A stretch of DNA of 64,000 nucleotides from Flavobacterium acetivorans (GTDB taxonomy: Bacteria; Bacteroidota; Bacteroidia; Flavobacteriales; Flavobacteriaceae), in the NCBI RefSeq assembly GCF_020911885.1, contig NZ_CP087132.1, positions 744,001 through 808,000 on the forward strand, given 5' to 3'. Shown piece after piece: positions 8,596-17,346 of the stretch; position 1 is the stretch's first letter; every line of letters begins with the position of its first letter. The position numbers and the translations under genes are program-made. The notes beneath the pieces were generated by a model. It did not search any database, was not told the DNA's origin, and worked only from the letters and a program-made list of their open reading frames with translations.

Positions 8596-11500
8596 TTACA
8601 AAGCTACTACATCAATTTCTTTTCCGATATAAATTAGCGATTTTTTTATCACTTTATACCCCATTAATTCAATAGCACTTTGGTAATTCTCTAGTTGTAT
8701 TTTGTATTTCGGATTATGAGTTCCTGTTTTATAATCTAATAGAAAAACTTCTTTCGCTTTAGTTAAAACCATTCGATCCGGCTTTATGGTGCTTCCCTCT
8801 TTTTGAATGATGGTTTGTTCGTTCAAAACAATATTCCCTTCCTCAAAAAACAGTTCCAATTCTTTATGATTGACAATGTCCTGAATCGTTTGATAGACCA
8901 CCTCTTTTTGACCAAAATTAATCAATCCGTTTTCGATAGCTTTAGCAACAGCCAAGTCCACATCTTCTTTTGTTTTCACAAATGATAAAATTTCATGTAC
9001 CAGGTTTCCGTACTCAATGGATTCCTGCTGATGCGTTCCCCACATTAAAGCTTCGCGCTGGGCGATTTTTATATTCTTAGGATTTAAAGTTTCTGCCGCT
9101 ACTTCAATCTTTTTTGAAGCATCAACATGCTTTGAAGCTGAAGATAATTTTTTAGAATTTCCAAACTCATACTCCAATTTATTTTCATCGAATTCGCTGT
9201 AATTCATTAAATAATTAATAAAGAAAGTCGACATATCATTAGTCTTTACCTCTCCTTTACTCGTCAGATTCATATTTGAAATAACATACAATTGTTCTTC
9301 TGCACGAGTTAAAGCCACGTACAAAACATTGACATTATCCAATAATTCTTCTTGTTTTTTTAGATCATAAACCGATTTTGCTTCTTCTCCAAAACCCTCC
9401 ACGGCGCTACTGTTGTCTATTAAAACTTTGGGCAAGCCAAAATCCATTTCCGTGGCATCTAACCATAGTTTATCTTTAGGTTTTCTGCTATAATCCTCTT
9501 CTGCAAAAGGCATAATTACCACCGGAAACTCCAATCCTTTAGATTTATGGATCGTCATAATACGAACCGCATTATTTCCTTCGGGTGACGGAATACTGAA
9601 TTTCTCGGCATTTTTGTCCCAAAAATTCAAGAAATCAGCAATTCCAGCTTGGTTTCGTACATCTCGTTCCAAAACAATATCAAGAAAATATTGCACATAG
9701 GCTCCGCCTCCTTTAGCAAGGTTTTGGGATAAAAACTTTGATACAATAATTTCGACCGCTTCATACAATGATTTTTTACGTATATTTTGAAAAGACAGCG
9801 AAATATCAAAACTCATCAACCAATTCTCAAAATCGATTTCCTGTTTGTGTTCCATTCCTCTGGCAATGAAATCATGAACTGGCAATTGATCCTGAATATT
9901 TTCGGCGATGTAATGCAAGAAATAAGCTTTCGCTTCTAAGTCGGCGTTGTTTTTCAGGTATTTTAATAAGTGAATAATCAATCTAACTTCGGTTGCATTT
10001 TGAATCATCAGCGTTTCTGACGATAAAAGCGGAATCCTTTGCTCCGTCAAATAATTTGCAATCGCTATTCCTTGGCCTCTTTTTCGCGTTAAAATTACAA
10101 TATCCTTGTATTCAAAGCCTTCGCGAAGCACTTTCTGGATGGTGTTTAAAGTCGCTAATACATATAATTCTGTTTTATCCAAAGCTTCTTCATCTTCACC
10201 AGACGATTCTATTTTTGGAATAAAAGAGATATTGACATAACCACCCTTTTTATCATTGGTTTTTTGATGACTGTGATTTTCATACAAATCTTTGTAATCA
10301 GGATGTTCAAATTCACCAGAAACTAACTTAAAAAATTCATTGTTAAAATCAATAACTTGTGAATAAGAACGGTAATTTTTATCTAAATGTTCCAGCTTTT
10401 TATCTGGATTATTAAACGGATTATTGTCTTTACTCAATTCAATAAACTGCTCCGCTTTTCCACCGCGCCATCGGTAAATGGATTGTTTGGGATCTCCCAC
10501 AATCATCAAGGTTCCTTTTTCTCCAAAATCATCTTGACCCGAAAGCGCATTATCGATCAGCGGAATCAAGTTTTGCCACTGCATCTCCGACGTATCCTGA
10601 AATTCATCAATAAAGAAATGACGGTAACGCTCCCCTAATCGTTCATAAATAAAAGGCGCGGGCTGATTTTGAATTTCCCGGTGAATAATAGCGTTAAACT
10701 CACTTATAGAAAGTACATTTTGCTCTTCTTGAATTTTTGCCAATTCATTGCTCACTGTATTCAACAAAGAAAGCGGCGTTATATTTTTCAGAAAAGCTTT
10801 GTAGAAATCTCTTTTTTCGAAATTTTTATAAATTGTTCCTAGAATTTTTATTAACTCTGGGATTAAATTTTCTATTAAAGCGCGATCTTTAGCCGTCTTA
10901 TTGATCGCTATATCATCAAACTCGTGAAAGGTTTTGTTTTTCGGGTTGAATTTTCCATCTCGAATGCTGACCAAATGATTGGGAAAAGTACCACGAGAAA
11001 ACGACTTTAAATCAATTCCGTTATTTTCTATTAAAGCCAATAATCCTTCGGCTAAGGAGGCGTTTTCTTTGTCGATAACTTTACAGCTTTCGGCGAGTTT
11101 TTTTTTTATTTCTACAAATTCTGCAATGGATTTATCGTGAAAATGGGTGATTTCTGAACGGTGATTTTCATTGAGCACCAAGCGACCTGTATCGAGAATT
11201 TCACGAGAAATATCCCAAGACTTGTCATCATCGGTTTTTTCCATCGTGAAATCGATGAGTAATTTAGTCAAGGTTTCATCTTCGCCTGCTTGTGCAATGA
11301 TGGCGTCTACGGCTTCAATCAGTAAATTCTCGGTATCCAAAGTGACTTCAAAAGTCATAGGCAGATTTAAATCATGGGCAAAAGCACGAATCACTTTATG
11401 AGTAAACTTATCGATAGTCGAAATATCAAAAGCAGCATAATTATGAATAATATGCTTGATGATTTGCTGGGATTTGGTTTTGATTTCAACAATAGAAAGT

Positions 11501-11757
11501 TGTGTATCAGTCGCTAAATCTTGCATCAAATCCTGTGCTTTTTCCGAAGGCGTGTCTTTGGCAAATTCTGACAAACTTCCTACAATACGGCTTTTCATTT
11601 CGTGTACCGCTTTGTTGGTAAAGGTGATGGCGAGAATATTTCGATAAGCATCATTTTTTTTGGCTACCAAAATAATTTTCAGGTATTCTTTGACAAGCGC
11701 ATAAGTTTTTCCTGAACCGGCTGATGCGTCATATATGGAGAAAGAAGGTCTTTGCAT
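8596..11757 (-). CDS. addA: UvrD/Rep-type helicase-nuclease, AddA-like subunit
   Basis: A 1053-residue SF1A helicase fused to a RecB-type nuclease. Motifs in order: Walker A ASAGSGKT (11-18), FTNKAVHEMKSR motif Ia, Walker B IDEFQDTSEMQW, motif III GDPKQSIYRWRGG, motif V TIHKSKGLEFP, motif VI VALTRAEEQLY, and near the C-terminus the nuclease core FLLDYKTGTHNPKY. This layout is AddA/RecB. With the AddB-like protein it would process double-strand ends for RecA loading. The start ATG is 202 bases from the divergent rbfA gene, with a palindromic repeat between them. Confidence 0.88.
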   Translation of the reverse strand: MQRPSFSIYDASAGSGKTYALVKEYLKIILVAKKNDAYRNILAITFTNKAVHEMKSRIVGSLSEFAKDTPSEKAQDLMQDLATDTQLSIVEIKTKSQQIIKHIIHNYAAFDISTIDKFTHKVIRAFAHDLNLPMTFEVTLDTENLLIEAVDAIIAQAGEDETLTKLLIDFTMEKTDDDKSWDISREILDTGRLVLNENHRSEITHFHDKSIAEFVEIKKKLAESCKVIDKENASLAEGLLALIENNGIDLKSFSRGTFPNHLVSIRDGKFNPKNKTFHEFDDIAINKTAKDRALIENLIPELIKILGTIYKNFEKRDFYKAFLKNITPLSLLNTVSNELAKIQEEQNVLSISEFNAIIHREIQNQPAPFIYERLGERYRHFFIDEFQDTSEMQWQNLIPLIDNALSGQDDFGEKGTLMIVGDPKQSIYRWRGGKAEQFIELSKDNNPFNNPDKKLEHLDKNYRSYSQVIDFNNEFFKLVSGEFEHPDYKDLYENHSHQKTNDKKGGYVNISFIPKIESSGEDEEALDKTELYVLATLNTIQKVLREGFEYKDIVILTRKRGQGIAIANYLTEQRIPLLSSETLMIQNATEVRLIIHLLKYLKNNADLEAKAYFLHYIAENIQDQLPVHDFIARGMEHKQEIDFENWLMSFDISLSFQNIRKKSLYEAVEIIVSKFLSQNLAKGGGAYVQYFLDIVLERDVRNQAGIADFLNFWDKNAEKFSIPSPEGNNAVRIMTIHKSKGLEFPVVIMPFAEEDYSRKPKDKLWLDATEMDFGLPKVLIDNSSAVEGFGEEAKSVYDLKKQEELLDNVNVLYVALTRAEEQLYVISNMNLTSKGEVKTNDMSTFFINYLMNYSEFDENKLEYEFGNSKKLSSASKHVDASKKIEVAAETLNPKNIKIAQREALMWGTHQQESIEYGNLVHEILSFVKTKEDVDLAVAKAIENGLINFGQKEVVYQTIQDIVNHKELELFFEEGNIVLNEQTIIQKEGSTIKPDRMVLTKAKEVFLLDYKTGTHNPKYKIQLENYQSAIELMGYKVIKKSLIYIGKEIDVVAL

Positions 11758-11794
11758 TTGGATTTTAGATTAACAATTTTGGATTTCTCGAATG

Positions 11795-11890
11795 CCCTAG
11801 CCCTGATGGTTCCGATAGTTATCGGAACGGCATCCTTTCTTGCCAGATTTTGGCAGGAAAGACAGAGTGTACAGCAGGAAAAGCTTCTAA
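11795..11890. repeat. Interspersed palindromic repeat, family B
   Basis: Block between the divergent AddA-like and rbfA genes. It contains two hairpins: gttccgata / tatcggaac (perfect 9 bp, two-base spacer) and ctttcttgcca / tggcaggaaag (one G-T). The frame ccctagccctgat ... ggcatcc ... agtgtacagcaggaaa ... gcttc is one I recognise as recurring in Flavobacterium intergenic regions. It differs from the blocks at 1098 and 14841. No protein frame is supported. Confidence 0.6.
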
Positions 11891-11922
11891 AAACACAACT
11901 ATTATTAGGTTGTTTTTAAAAA

Positions 11923-11955
11923 TTGTTCGTTTAATGCTTAAAAGTAGTATTTTTG
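11923..11955 (+). promoter_or_regulatory. Putative promoter of rbfA, giving a leaderless transcript
   Basis: TATTTTTG at 11948-11955 ends four bases before the rbfA ATG. A TTG at 11923-11925 is 22 bases upstream and TTCG at 11926-11929 is 18 bases upstream. If used, transcription would start at or beside the start codon. Confidence 0.5.
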
Positions 11956-11959
11956 CACT

Positions 11960-12352
11960 ATGGAAACAAATAGACAGAAAAAAATAGGTGGGGTTATCCA
12001 AAAAGATTTGGTGGACATCCTGCAAGGTGAAGTGAGAAAAAACGGAGTAGCTAATTTAATTATTTCGGTATCCAAGGTTACGGTAACTACAGATCTATCT
12101 GTGGCTACAGTTCATTTAAGTGTTTTCCCACAGGATAAAGCAAAAGAGATTTTAGAAGCAGTTAAGTCAAATGCTAAAAACATAAAACACGATTTATCAC
12201 AAAGAGTGCGTTTGCAATTGAGAAAAGTACCTAATTTGGTTTTCTTTATTGATGATTCATTAGATTACATTGAAAAAATTGACAATGCACTTGCCAATAG
12301 AGACAATCCTATAGAGAACAGAGATCTTTTAGAGAAACGTAAGTTTAAATAA
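11960..12352 (+). CDS. rbfA: 30S ribosome-binding factor A
   Basis: A 130-residue RbfA protein, a late 30S assembly factor that helps mature the 16S rRNA 5' end and is needed in the cold. It begins METNRQKKIGGVIQKDLVDILQ, matching the start of flavobacterial RbfA, and shows the KH-like fold order with the segment LRKVPNLVFFIDDSLDY near residue 95 (family pattern LR..P.L.F..D.S). The stop codon is three bases before the TTG start of the permease gene, so the two form an operon. The start leaves no room for a leader after the predicted promoter. Confidence 0.93.
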   Translation: METNRQKKIGGVIQKDLVDILQGEVRKNGVANLIISVSKVTVTTDLSVATVHLSVFPQDKAKEILEAVKSNAKNIKHDLSQRVRLQLRKVPNLVFFIDDSLDYIEKIDNALANRDNPIENRDLLEKRKFK

Positions 12353-12355
12353 AAT

Positions 12356-13555
12356 TTGAATTTTCCTCTTTACATAGCCAAACGTTACATCCTTAGTAAC
12401 AGTAAAAACAATGCCATAAACATCATCAATCGTATCGCGAGTATGGGAATCATTGTGGGTGCGATGGCTCTGTTTGTGGTTCTTTCTGTCTTTAGCGGAT
12501 TGAAAGTTTTTAGTCTTTCGTTCAGCAATGACATCGATCCCGATCTAAAAATAAGCAGCACTTTAGGAAAATCTTTTTTCGTTTCTCCTGAACAGGAAGC
12601 ACAAATCAAAAAAATTGATGGTCTTGCCTCTTATTCTAAAATAATAGAAGAACGTGTTTTATTTGTATTTGATGACAAACAACAAGTTACTTCTCTAAAA
12701 GGTGTTGACTCTAACTTTAGCAAAGTCAACGACATTAAAAAAACACTTTATAACGGTCAATGGATTGAGCCTAATACTTATCAAGTGGTTGTAGGCTATG
12801 GAATCGCACAGAAATTCTCGATGGGTTTACTGGATTTCAACAATCAACTGCAAGTTTTAGTCCCAAAACCAGGAAAAGGAAACATAGAAAATGAGGAACA
12901 GGCATTTAATAAAAGTGATGTATTCCCTGTTGGAATTTATGCCATAAGCGAAGATTTAGATTCCAAATACGTTTTTGCCGATTTAGCTTTAGCCCAAGAA
13001 CTATTGGGATACAAATCCAACCAGATCTCCGGAATAGAAATCAAAGAGAAAAAAGGAGCCAGCGAGAGTCTTATAATAGAGCAACTTCAAGCAATTTTTA
13101 ACAACAAAATTACGGTAAAAAACAGGGCTCAACTCAATGAATCCTTATATAAAATGTTGAATACAGAGAATATTGCCGTGTATTTAATCTTTACCTTGGT
13201 TATTGTGGTGGCACTTTTCAACTTGATTGGAGCACTTATTATGATGATTCTCGACAAAAAAAGCAATCTAAAAACGCTTTTCAATCTGGGAACTGAAATC
13301 AAAGATTTGCGTAAAATATTCCTTCTTCAGGGCACCTTACTAAGTGTTGTTGGCGGAATTATCGGACTCATTTTAGGGATTGTAATTGTACTCCTGCAAC
13401 AACATTTTGAATTAATCATGATTACCCCAACATTAGCCTATCCGGTTGTTTTTTCTCTTGAAAACGTATTGATTGTTTTAGCAACAATTATTACGCTTGG
13501 CTTTATTGCTTCGTTGATTGCGAGTAGCAGAGTGAGTAAGAAATTATTGGATTAA
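12356..13555 (+). CDS. ABC transporter permease of the LolC/LolE (FtsX/MacB) type
   Basis: A 399-residue inner-membrane protein with the four-segment MacB/FtsX layout: one TM helix at about 25-50 (GIIVGAMALFVVLSVFSGL), a large periplasmic domain (about 55-270), and three C-terminal helices (about 275-300, 322-347, 362-388). The N-terminal IAKRYILSNSKNNAINIINRIA is typical of LolC/E-like permeases of lipoprotein-release systems. The start is TTG three bases after rbfA. The ATPase partner is not in the window. Lipoprotein transport is the likely role by family, but the substrate is not shown. Confidence 0.85.
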   Translation: MNFPLYIAKRYILSNSKNNAINIINRIASMGIIVGAMALFVVLSVFSGLKVFSLSFSNDIDPDLKISSTLGKSFFVSPEQEAQIKKIDGLASYSKIIEERVLFVFDDKQQVTSLKGVDSNFSKVNDIKKTLYNGQWIEPNTYQVVVGYGIAQKFSMGLLDFNNQLQVLVPKPGKGNIENEEQAFNKSDVFPVGIYAISEDLDSKYVFADLALAQELLGYKSNQISGIEIKEKKGASESLIIEQLQAIFNNKITVKNRAQLNESLYKMLNTENIAVYLIFTLVIVVALFNLIGALIMMILDKKSNLKTLFNLGTEIKDLRKIFLLQGTLLSVVGGIIGLILGIVIVLLQQHFELIMITPTLAYPVVFSLENVLIVLATIITLGFIASLIASSRVSKKLLD

Positions 13556-13630
13556 CTTATTTTTAACATTGAGACAGACGGTAATATCTTTATAAAAACC
13601 ATTCCGAGATTAAGATAATTAAACAACAGA

Positions 13631-13670
13631 AAACCCGAATTTTAGCAGTAAACTACTTAAATTCGGGTTT
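13631..13670. terminator. Bidirectional terminator between the permease gene and dusB
   Basis: Perfect ten-base inverted repeat aaacccgaat / attcgggttt with a 20-base loop, between two convergent genes. The T or A tracts are short, so efficiency is uncertain. Confidence 0.6.
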
Positions 13671-13693
13671 GAAATATTAAAAAATCTATCTTA

Positions 13694-14686
13694 CTAAACA
13701 ACCTCATAACCCACATAAGCTTGTTCTATATTATTTAAAATTGCGAATAATTCGGCTGGATTATCTTGTGTAACCAATTGTTGTTTGAATGGTTTGAACG
13801 AATGAATTCCTTTGAAATAATTAGTATAGTGTGGTCTTGTTTCTACAATTCCTAATCGTTCTCCTTTCCATTCCATTGCCCAGGTTAAGTGATTGCGCAC
13901 CGCTTCCACTCTATCAGCAACCGTCGGTTTAGCCAAATGTTCCCCTGTTTTGAAATAATGCTTTATTTCGTTAAAAATCCAAGGGTAACCAATAGCAGCA
14001 CGACCAATCATAATCCCGTCGATGCCGTATTCGTTTTTATATTGTAGTGCTTTTTCCGGACTGTCAATATCACCGTTACCAAAAATAGGCATCGTGATTC
14101 TAGGGTTGTTTTTCACTCGGGCGATATGCGACCAGTCAGAATGGCCTTTGTACATTTGGGCACGAGTTCTGGCGTGAATACTCAAGGCAGCAACTCCTAT
14201 ATCTTGTAAACGCTCTGCAACCTCATCAATATTGATAGAATTATCATCCCATCCCAAACGAGTTTTTACCGTTACCGGCAAATGGGTACTATCAATAACA
14301 GCTTGGGTCAGGCGGATCATCAAATCTACATCTTTCAAAACTCCAGCTCCAGCTCCTTTACACACTACTTTCTTTACGGGACAACCAAAATTAATATCGA
14401 TTAAATCTGGGTTTACAGTTGAGACAATTTTAGACGACAAAGCCATTGCTTCCTCATCACCACCAAAAATCTGGATTCCAACCGGGCGTTCGTAATCAAA
14501 AATATCCAATTTCATTCGGCTCTTGATGGCATCTCGGATTAATCCTTCGGAAGAAATAAATTCCGAATACATCAAATCGGCGCCATGAGCCTTGCACAAT
14601 CTGCGAAACGGAGGGTCACTCACGTCTTCCATGGGTGCGAGAAGTAAAGGAAAATCAGGTAATTCTATGTTGCCAATCTTGACCAT
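13694..14686 (-). CDS. dusB: tRNA-dihydrouridine synthase (DusB type)
   Basis: A 330-residue flavoenzyme that reduces uridines in the tRNA D-loop. FMN-binding TIM-barrel marks are LAPMEDVSDPPFRRLC (16-31), DINFGCPVKKVVCKGAGAG (97-115) with catalytic C102 in GCP, VKTRLGW near 140, SIHARTR near 168 and GNGDIDSPEKAL plus GIMIGRAAIGYPWIF for FMN phosphate binding. Length and motifs fit the DusB group. A TAATTTTG element lies 16 bases before the ATG. It is convergent with the permease gene. Confidence 0.93.
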   Translation of the reverse strand: MVKIGNIELPDFPLLLAPMEDVSDPPFRRLCKAHGADLMYSEFISSEGLIRDAIKSRMKLDIFDYERPVGIQIFGGDEEAMALSSKIVSTVNPDLIDINFGCPVKKVVCKGAGAGVLKDVDLMIRLTQAVIDSTHLPVTVKTRLGWDDNSINIDEVAERLQDIGVAALSIHARTRAQMYKGHSDWSHIARVKNNPRITMPIFGNGDIDSPEKALQYKNEYGIDGIMIGRAAIGYPWIFNEIKHYFKTGEHLAKPTVADRVEAVRNHLTWAMEWKGERLGIVETRPHYTNYFKGIHSFKPFKQQLVTQDNPAELFAILNNIEQAYVGYEVV

Positions 14687-14702
14687 CTGCTTAATTTTGG
14701 TG

Positions 14703-14710
14703 CAAAATTA
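14703..14710 (-). promoter_or_regulatory. -7 element of dusB
   Basis: TAATTTTG on the minus strand, 16 bases before the dusB ATG. No convincing -33 TTTG is seen at the usual spacing. Confidence 0.45.
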
Positions 14711-14786
14711 CGTTTTTTAGACGAAAGGATAAAAGAAGAAAGAAGAAAGACTTAGTTATAAACCCTTTAGTTTGTAAAATCTAGGC

Positions 14787-14816
14787 TTTGACGCTACTGA
14801 ATTTAGCGTATATTTG
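14787..14816 (+). promoter_or_regulatory. Promoter of lepA, upstream of a repeat element
   Basis: TTTG at 14787-14790, 18-base spacer, TATATTTG at 14809-14816. It lies 165 bases before the lepA ATG, so the palindromic repeat at 14841-14960 would be transcribed as leader. Confidence 0.65.
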
Positions 14817-14840
14817 CAGATTAATTGTCGCGATTTGCGA

Positions 14841-14960
14841 ATGTGCGTGAGGGATAGCAGTGGAAATCCCTTTCTTTTTTCTTAAAAAAGAAAGGATTGT
14901 AACGGATAGCTCTCCCGATAGCTATCGGGATTGGGTCACGCCCTGAAAGAAATCAGGGCA
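14841..14960 (+). repeat. Interspersed palindromic repeat, family A (copy 2), in the lepA leader
   Basis: Contains three perfect inverted repeats in a row: cctttctttttt / aaaaaagaaagg (12 bp, three-base loop), the 18-base palindrome tcccgatagctatcggga, and gccctga / tcagggc. It is related in reverse orientation to the block at 1098-1200. It ends about 21 bases before the lepA start and sits downstream of a good promoter. Confidence 0.65.
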
Positions 14961-14981
14961 AGCCAAAAATAAAATTGACAG

Positions 14982-16787
14982 ATGGAAAAAATGAAAAAAA
15001 TAAGGAATTTCTGCATTATTGCACATATTGACCACGGTAAAAGTACGCTTGCTGACCGTTTACTTGGCGCTACACAAACCGTTACTGCTCGTGAAGAAAA
15101 GGCGCAATTGCTAGATAACATGGATTTGGAGCGCGAACGTGGGATTACGATTAAGAGTCATGCGATTCAGATGGAATACACTTATAAGGGTGAAGAATAT
15201 ATCCTGAATTTGATTGACACTCCCGGACACGTAGATTTTTCGTATGAAGTTTCTCGCTCAATTGCGGCTTGCGAAGGCGCACTTTTGATTGTAGATGCAG
15301 CACAAAGCATTCAGGCCCAAACGATTTCGAATTTATATTTGGCTTTAGAAAATGACTTGGAAATTATTCCAGTTTTGAACAAAGTAGATTTACCGAGTGC
15401 AAATCCTGAGGAAGTAAGTGATGATATTATTGATTTACTAGGATGTAAGTTGGAAGATATTATTCATGCTTCGGGGAAAACAGGTTTTGGTGTCGAAAAC
15501 ATCTTGGCAGCCATTATCGAAAAAATCCCGCCTCCAACTGGAAATATTGACGAGCCTTTACAAGCATTGATTTTTGATTCACACTACAATCCGTTTCGTG
15601 GAATTGAGGTTATTTTTCGTGTAAAAAATGGTGAAATCAAAAAAGGTCAGAAAATTAAATTCATGGCTACCGGTAATGAATATTTTGCGGACGAGATTGG
15701 GACATTAAAACTGAACCAAGTTCCGAAACAAGTGATTTCTGCAGGTGATGTTGGTTACTTGATTTCGGGAATCAAGGAAGCCAAAGAAGTGAAAGTAGGT
15801 GATACTTTGACGGATGCTAAAACACCAACTACTAATATGATTACCGGTTTTGAAGATGTAAAACCGATGGTTTTTGCTGGAATTTATCCAGTAGACACCG
15901 AAGATTATGAAGATTTACGTTCTTCTATGGAAAAACTACAGTTGAATGATGCTTCATTGGTATTTACCCCTGAAAGCTCAGCAGCCTTAGGTTTTGGTTT
16001 CCGTTGCGGATTCTTAGGAATGTTGCACATGGAAATTATCCAAGAACGTCTGGAAAGAGAGTTTGACATGACCGTAATCACAACGGTTCCTAACGTTTCC
16101 TATTTTGCTTACACCAAAAAGGATCCCGAAACACCTCTGATTGTCAACAACCCTTCTGATTTACCCGAACCTTCTAAATTAGACCACGTAGAAGAACCAT
16201 ATATAAAAGCTACGATTATCACTAAAGCTGATTTTGTAGGGAACGTAATGAGTTTATGTATCGAAAAACGCGGTTTAATTACCAATCAAACCTATTTAAC
16301 GACAGAAAGAGTCGAATTAAATTTTGACATGCCTTTGGCTGAAATTGTATTCGATTTTTATGACCGCTTAAAAACCGTTTCTAAAGGATATGCTTCCTTT
16401 GACTACTCTCCAATAGGAATGCGAACTTCTAAATTAGTGAAACTTGACGTTTTATTAAACGGAAGTAATGTAGATGCACTTTCGGCATTGATCCATGAAG
16501 ATAATGCTTACCAGATTGGTAAAAAAATGACCGAAAAACTGAGAGAATTAATTCCGAGACAACAATTTGACATTCCGATTCAAGCAGCAATTGGAGCTAA
16601 AATTATTGCTCGTGAAACCATAAAAGCCTTACGTAAAGACGTAACTGCCAAATGTTATGGTGGAGATATTTCCCGTAAACGTAAATTGCTTGAAAAACAA
16701 AAGAAAGGTAAAAAACGTATGCGTCAAGTAGGAAACGTTGAAATTCCTCAAGAAGCTTTCATGGCGGTATTGAAATTGAATGATTAA
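14982..16787 (+). CDS. lepA: Elongation factor 4
   Basis: A 601-residue translational GTPase (EF4/LepA) acting on the ribosome. GTPase motifs: G1 AHIDHGKST (14-22), switch I region [13 protein letters not shown]3 [12 protein letters not shown] and G4 NKVDLPSA. The LepA-specific C-terminal domain is present ([20 protein letters not shown] and [21 protein letters not shown]). Length matches the family's usual 600 residues. The start [19 protein letters not shown] has a second ATG four codons on (14991), so either could be used. Convergence with the minus-strand genes downstream is interrupted by the toxin-antitoxin remnant. Confidence 0.97.
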   Translation: MEKMKKIRNFCIIAHIDHGKSTLADRLLGATQTVTAREEKAQLLDNMDLERERGITIKSHAIQMEYTYKGEEYILNLIDTPGHVDFSYEVSRSIAACEGALLIVDAAQSIQAQTISNLYLALENDLEIIPVLNKVDLPSANPEEVSDDIIDLLGCKLEDIIHASGKTGFGVENILAAIIEKIPPPTGNIDEPLQALIFDSHYNPFRGIEVIFRVKNGEIKKGQKIKFMATGNEYFADEIGTLKLNQVPKQVISAGDVGYLISGIKEAKEVKVGDTLTDAKTPTTNMITGFEDVKPMVFAGIYPVDTEDYEDLRSSMEKLQLNDASLVFTPESSAALGFGFRCGFLGMLHMEIIQERLEREFDMTVITTVPNVSYFAYTKKDPETPLIVNNPSDLPEPSKLDHVEEPYIKATIITKADFVGNVMSLCIEKRGLITNQTYLTTERVELNFDMPLAEIVFDFYDRLKTVSKGYASFDYSPIGMRTSKLVKLDVLLNGSNVDALSALIHEDNAYQIGKKMTEKLRELIPRQQFDIPIQAAIGAKIIARETIKALRKDVTAKCYGGDISRKRKLLEKQKKGKKRMRQVGNVEIPQEAFMAVLKLND

Positions 16788-16952
16788 ATCCCATCCTAAA
16801 TCCTTCCCGAAGGGAAGGACTTTAAAAATATTGAGAAACCTGACGATGAAAATTGTTAGGTTTTTTTGTTTATCAAACCTCTACAGCCTCAAAATATTTC
16901 AGAAAATTCAAAGCCTAAGTTTTTTACCCATTTTTTCACTAACTTTGTTTTT

Positions 16953-17174
16953 ATGGAAACCATTAAATTAAATATCGACCTCAATATCAATCAATTGATT
17001 GAAGCTGTAAAACAATTATCTCCAAAAGACAGATTAAGAATCAATGATGCGATTTGGAGCGATGATATGACTATTCCAGTTGAACATCAAAAAATAGTTC
17101 TGGAAAGAATAGCTAAAGCCAAAATTAATCCTAAACGATTGTTGGACTGGGAAGAAGTTTCTGAAACTTTATAA
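16953..17174 (+). CDS. Antitoxin-like addiction module protein
   Basis: A 73-residue protein beginning METIKLNIDLNINQLIEAVKQLSPKDRLRI, which resembles small antitoxin-like proteins paired with RelE/ParE toxins in Bacteroidota: a short strand, then a helix with QLSPKDRxRI, then a C-terminal tail ending RLLDWEEVSETL. The frame is open further upstream to 16866, but ATG 16953 is chosen because the sequence before it is low-complexity and a TAACTTTG element (16940-16947) ends five bases upstream. It lies directly before, and slightly overlaps, the frame of a truncated toxin. Whether it is still expressed or functional is unknown. Confidence 0.65.
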   Translation: METIKLNIDLNINQLIEAVKQLSPKDRLRINDAIWSDDMTIPVEHQKIVLERIAKAKINPKRLLDWEEVSETL

Positions 17175-17337
17175 AACCACTTTGAGTTTTTCTATAAAAT
17201 ACAAAGAAGTCAGATGTCGCAAAATTGAAAAATTCCCTTTCCTAATTCATTATACAATTGAAGATGAGTTAAAAACCATAACTGTTTTCGCCGTTTTTCA
17301 TACTTCAAGAAATCCAGAAATTTGGAACAGAAAATAA
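17170..17337 (+). pseudogene. Remnant of a RelE/ParE-type toxin, N-terminal half missing
   Basis: In the +1 frame relative to the antitoxin, an open stretch ends SIKYKEVRCRKIEKFP, LIHYTIEDELKTITVFAVF and HTSRNPEIWNRK at a TAA at 17335. This is the C-terminal half of a ParE/RelE toxin, including the conserved RKxxxFPFLIxY and FHTSRNPExW segments. Only about 55 codons remain of a usual 90-100. There is no start codon in the expected place: the fragment runs straight out of the antitoxin's stop region. A deletion that removed the first half is the simplest explanation. It is too short for automatic ORF callers and easy to miss. Confidence 0.7.
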
Positions 17338-17346
17338 TAGCTTTTT

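Noticed and set aside
11819..12025. Open frame within the family B repeat region
   Set aside because: It is a shadow crossing the repeat and the start of rbfA; no start context or family match.
16780..16971. Open frame overlapping the lepA stop and the antitoxin start
   Set aside because: Low-complexity residues, no start context, and it overlaps two better-supported genes.
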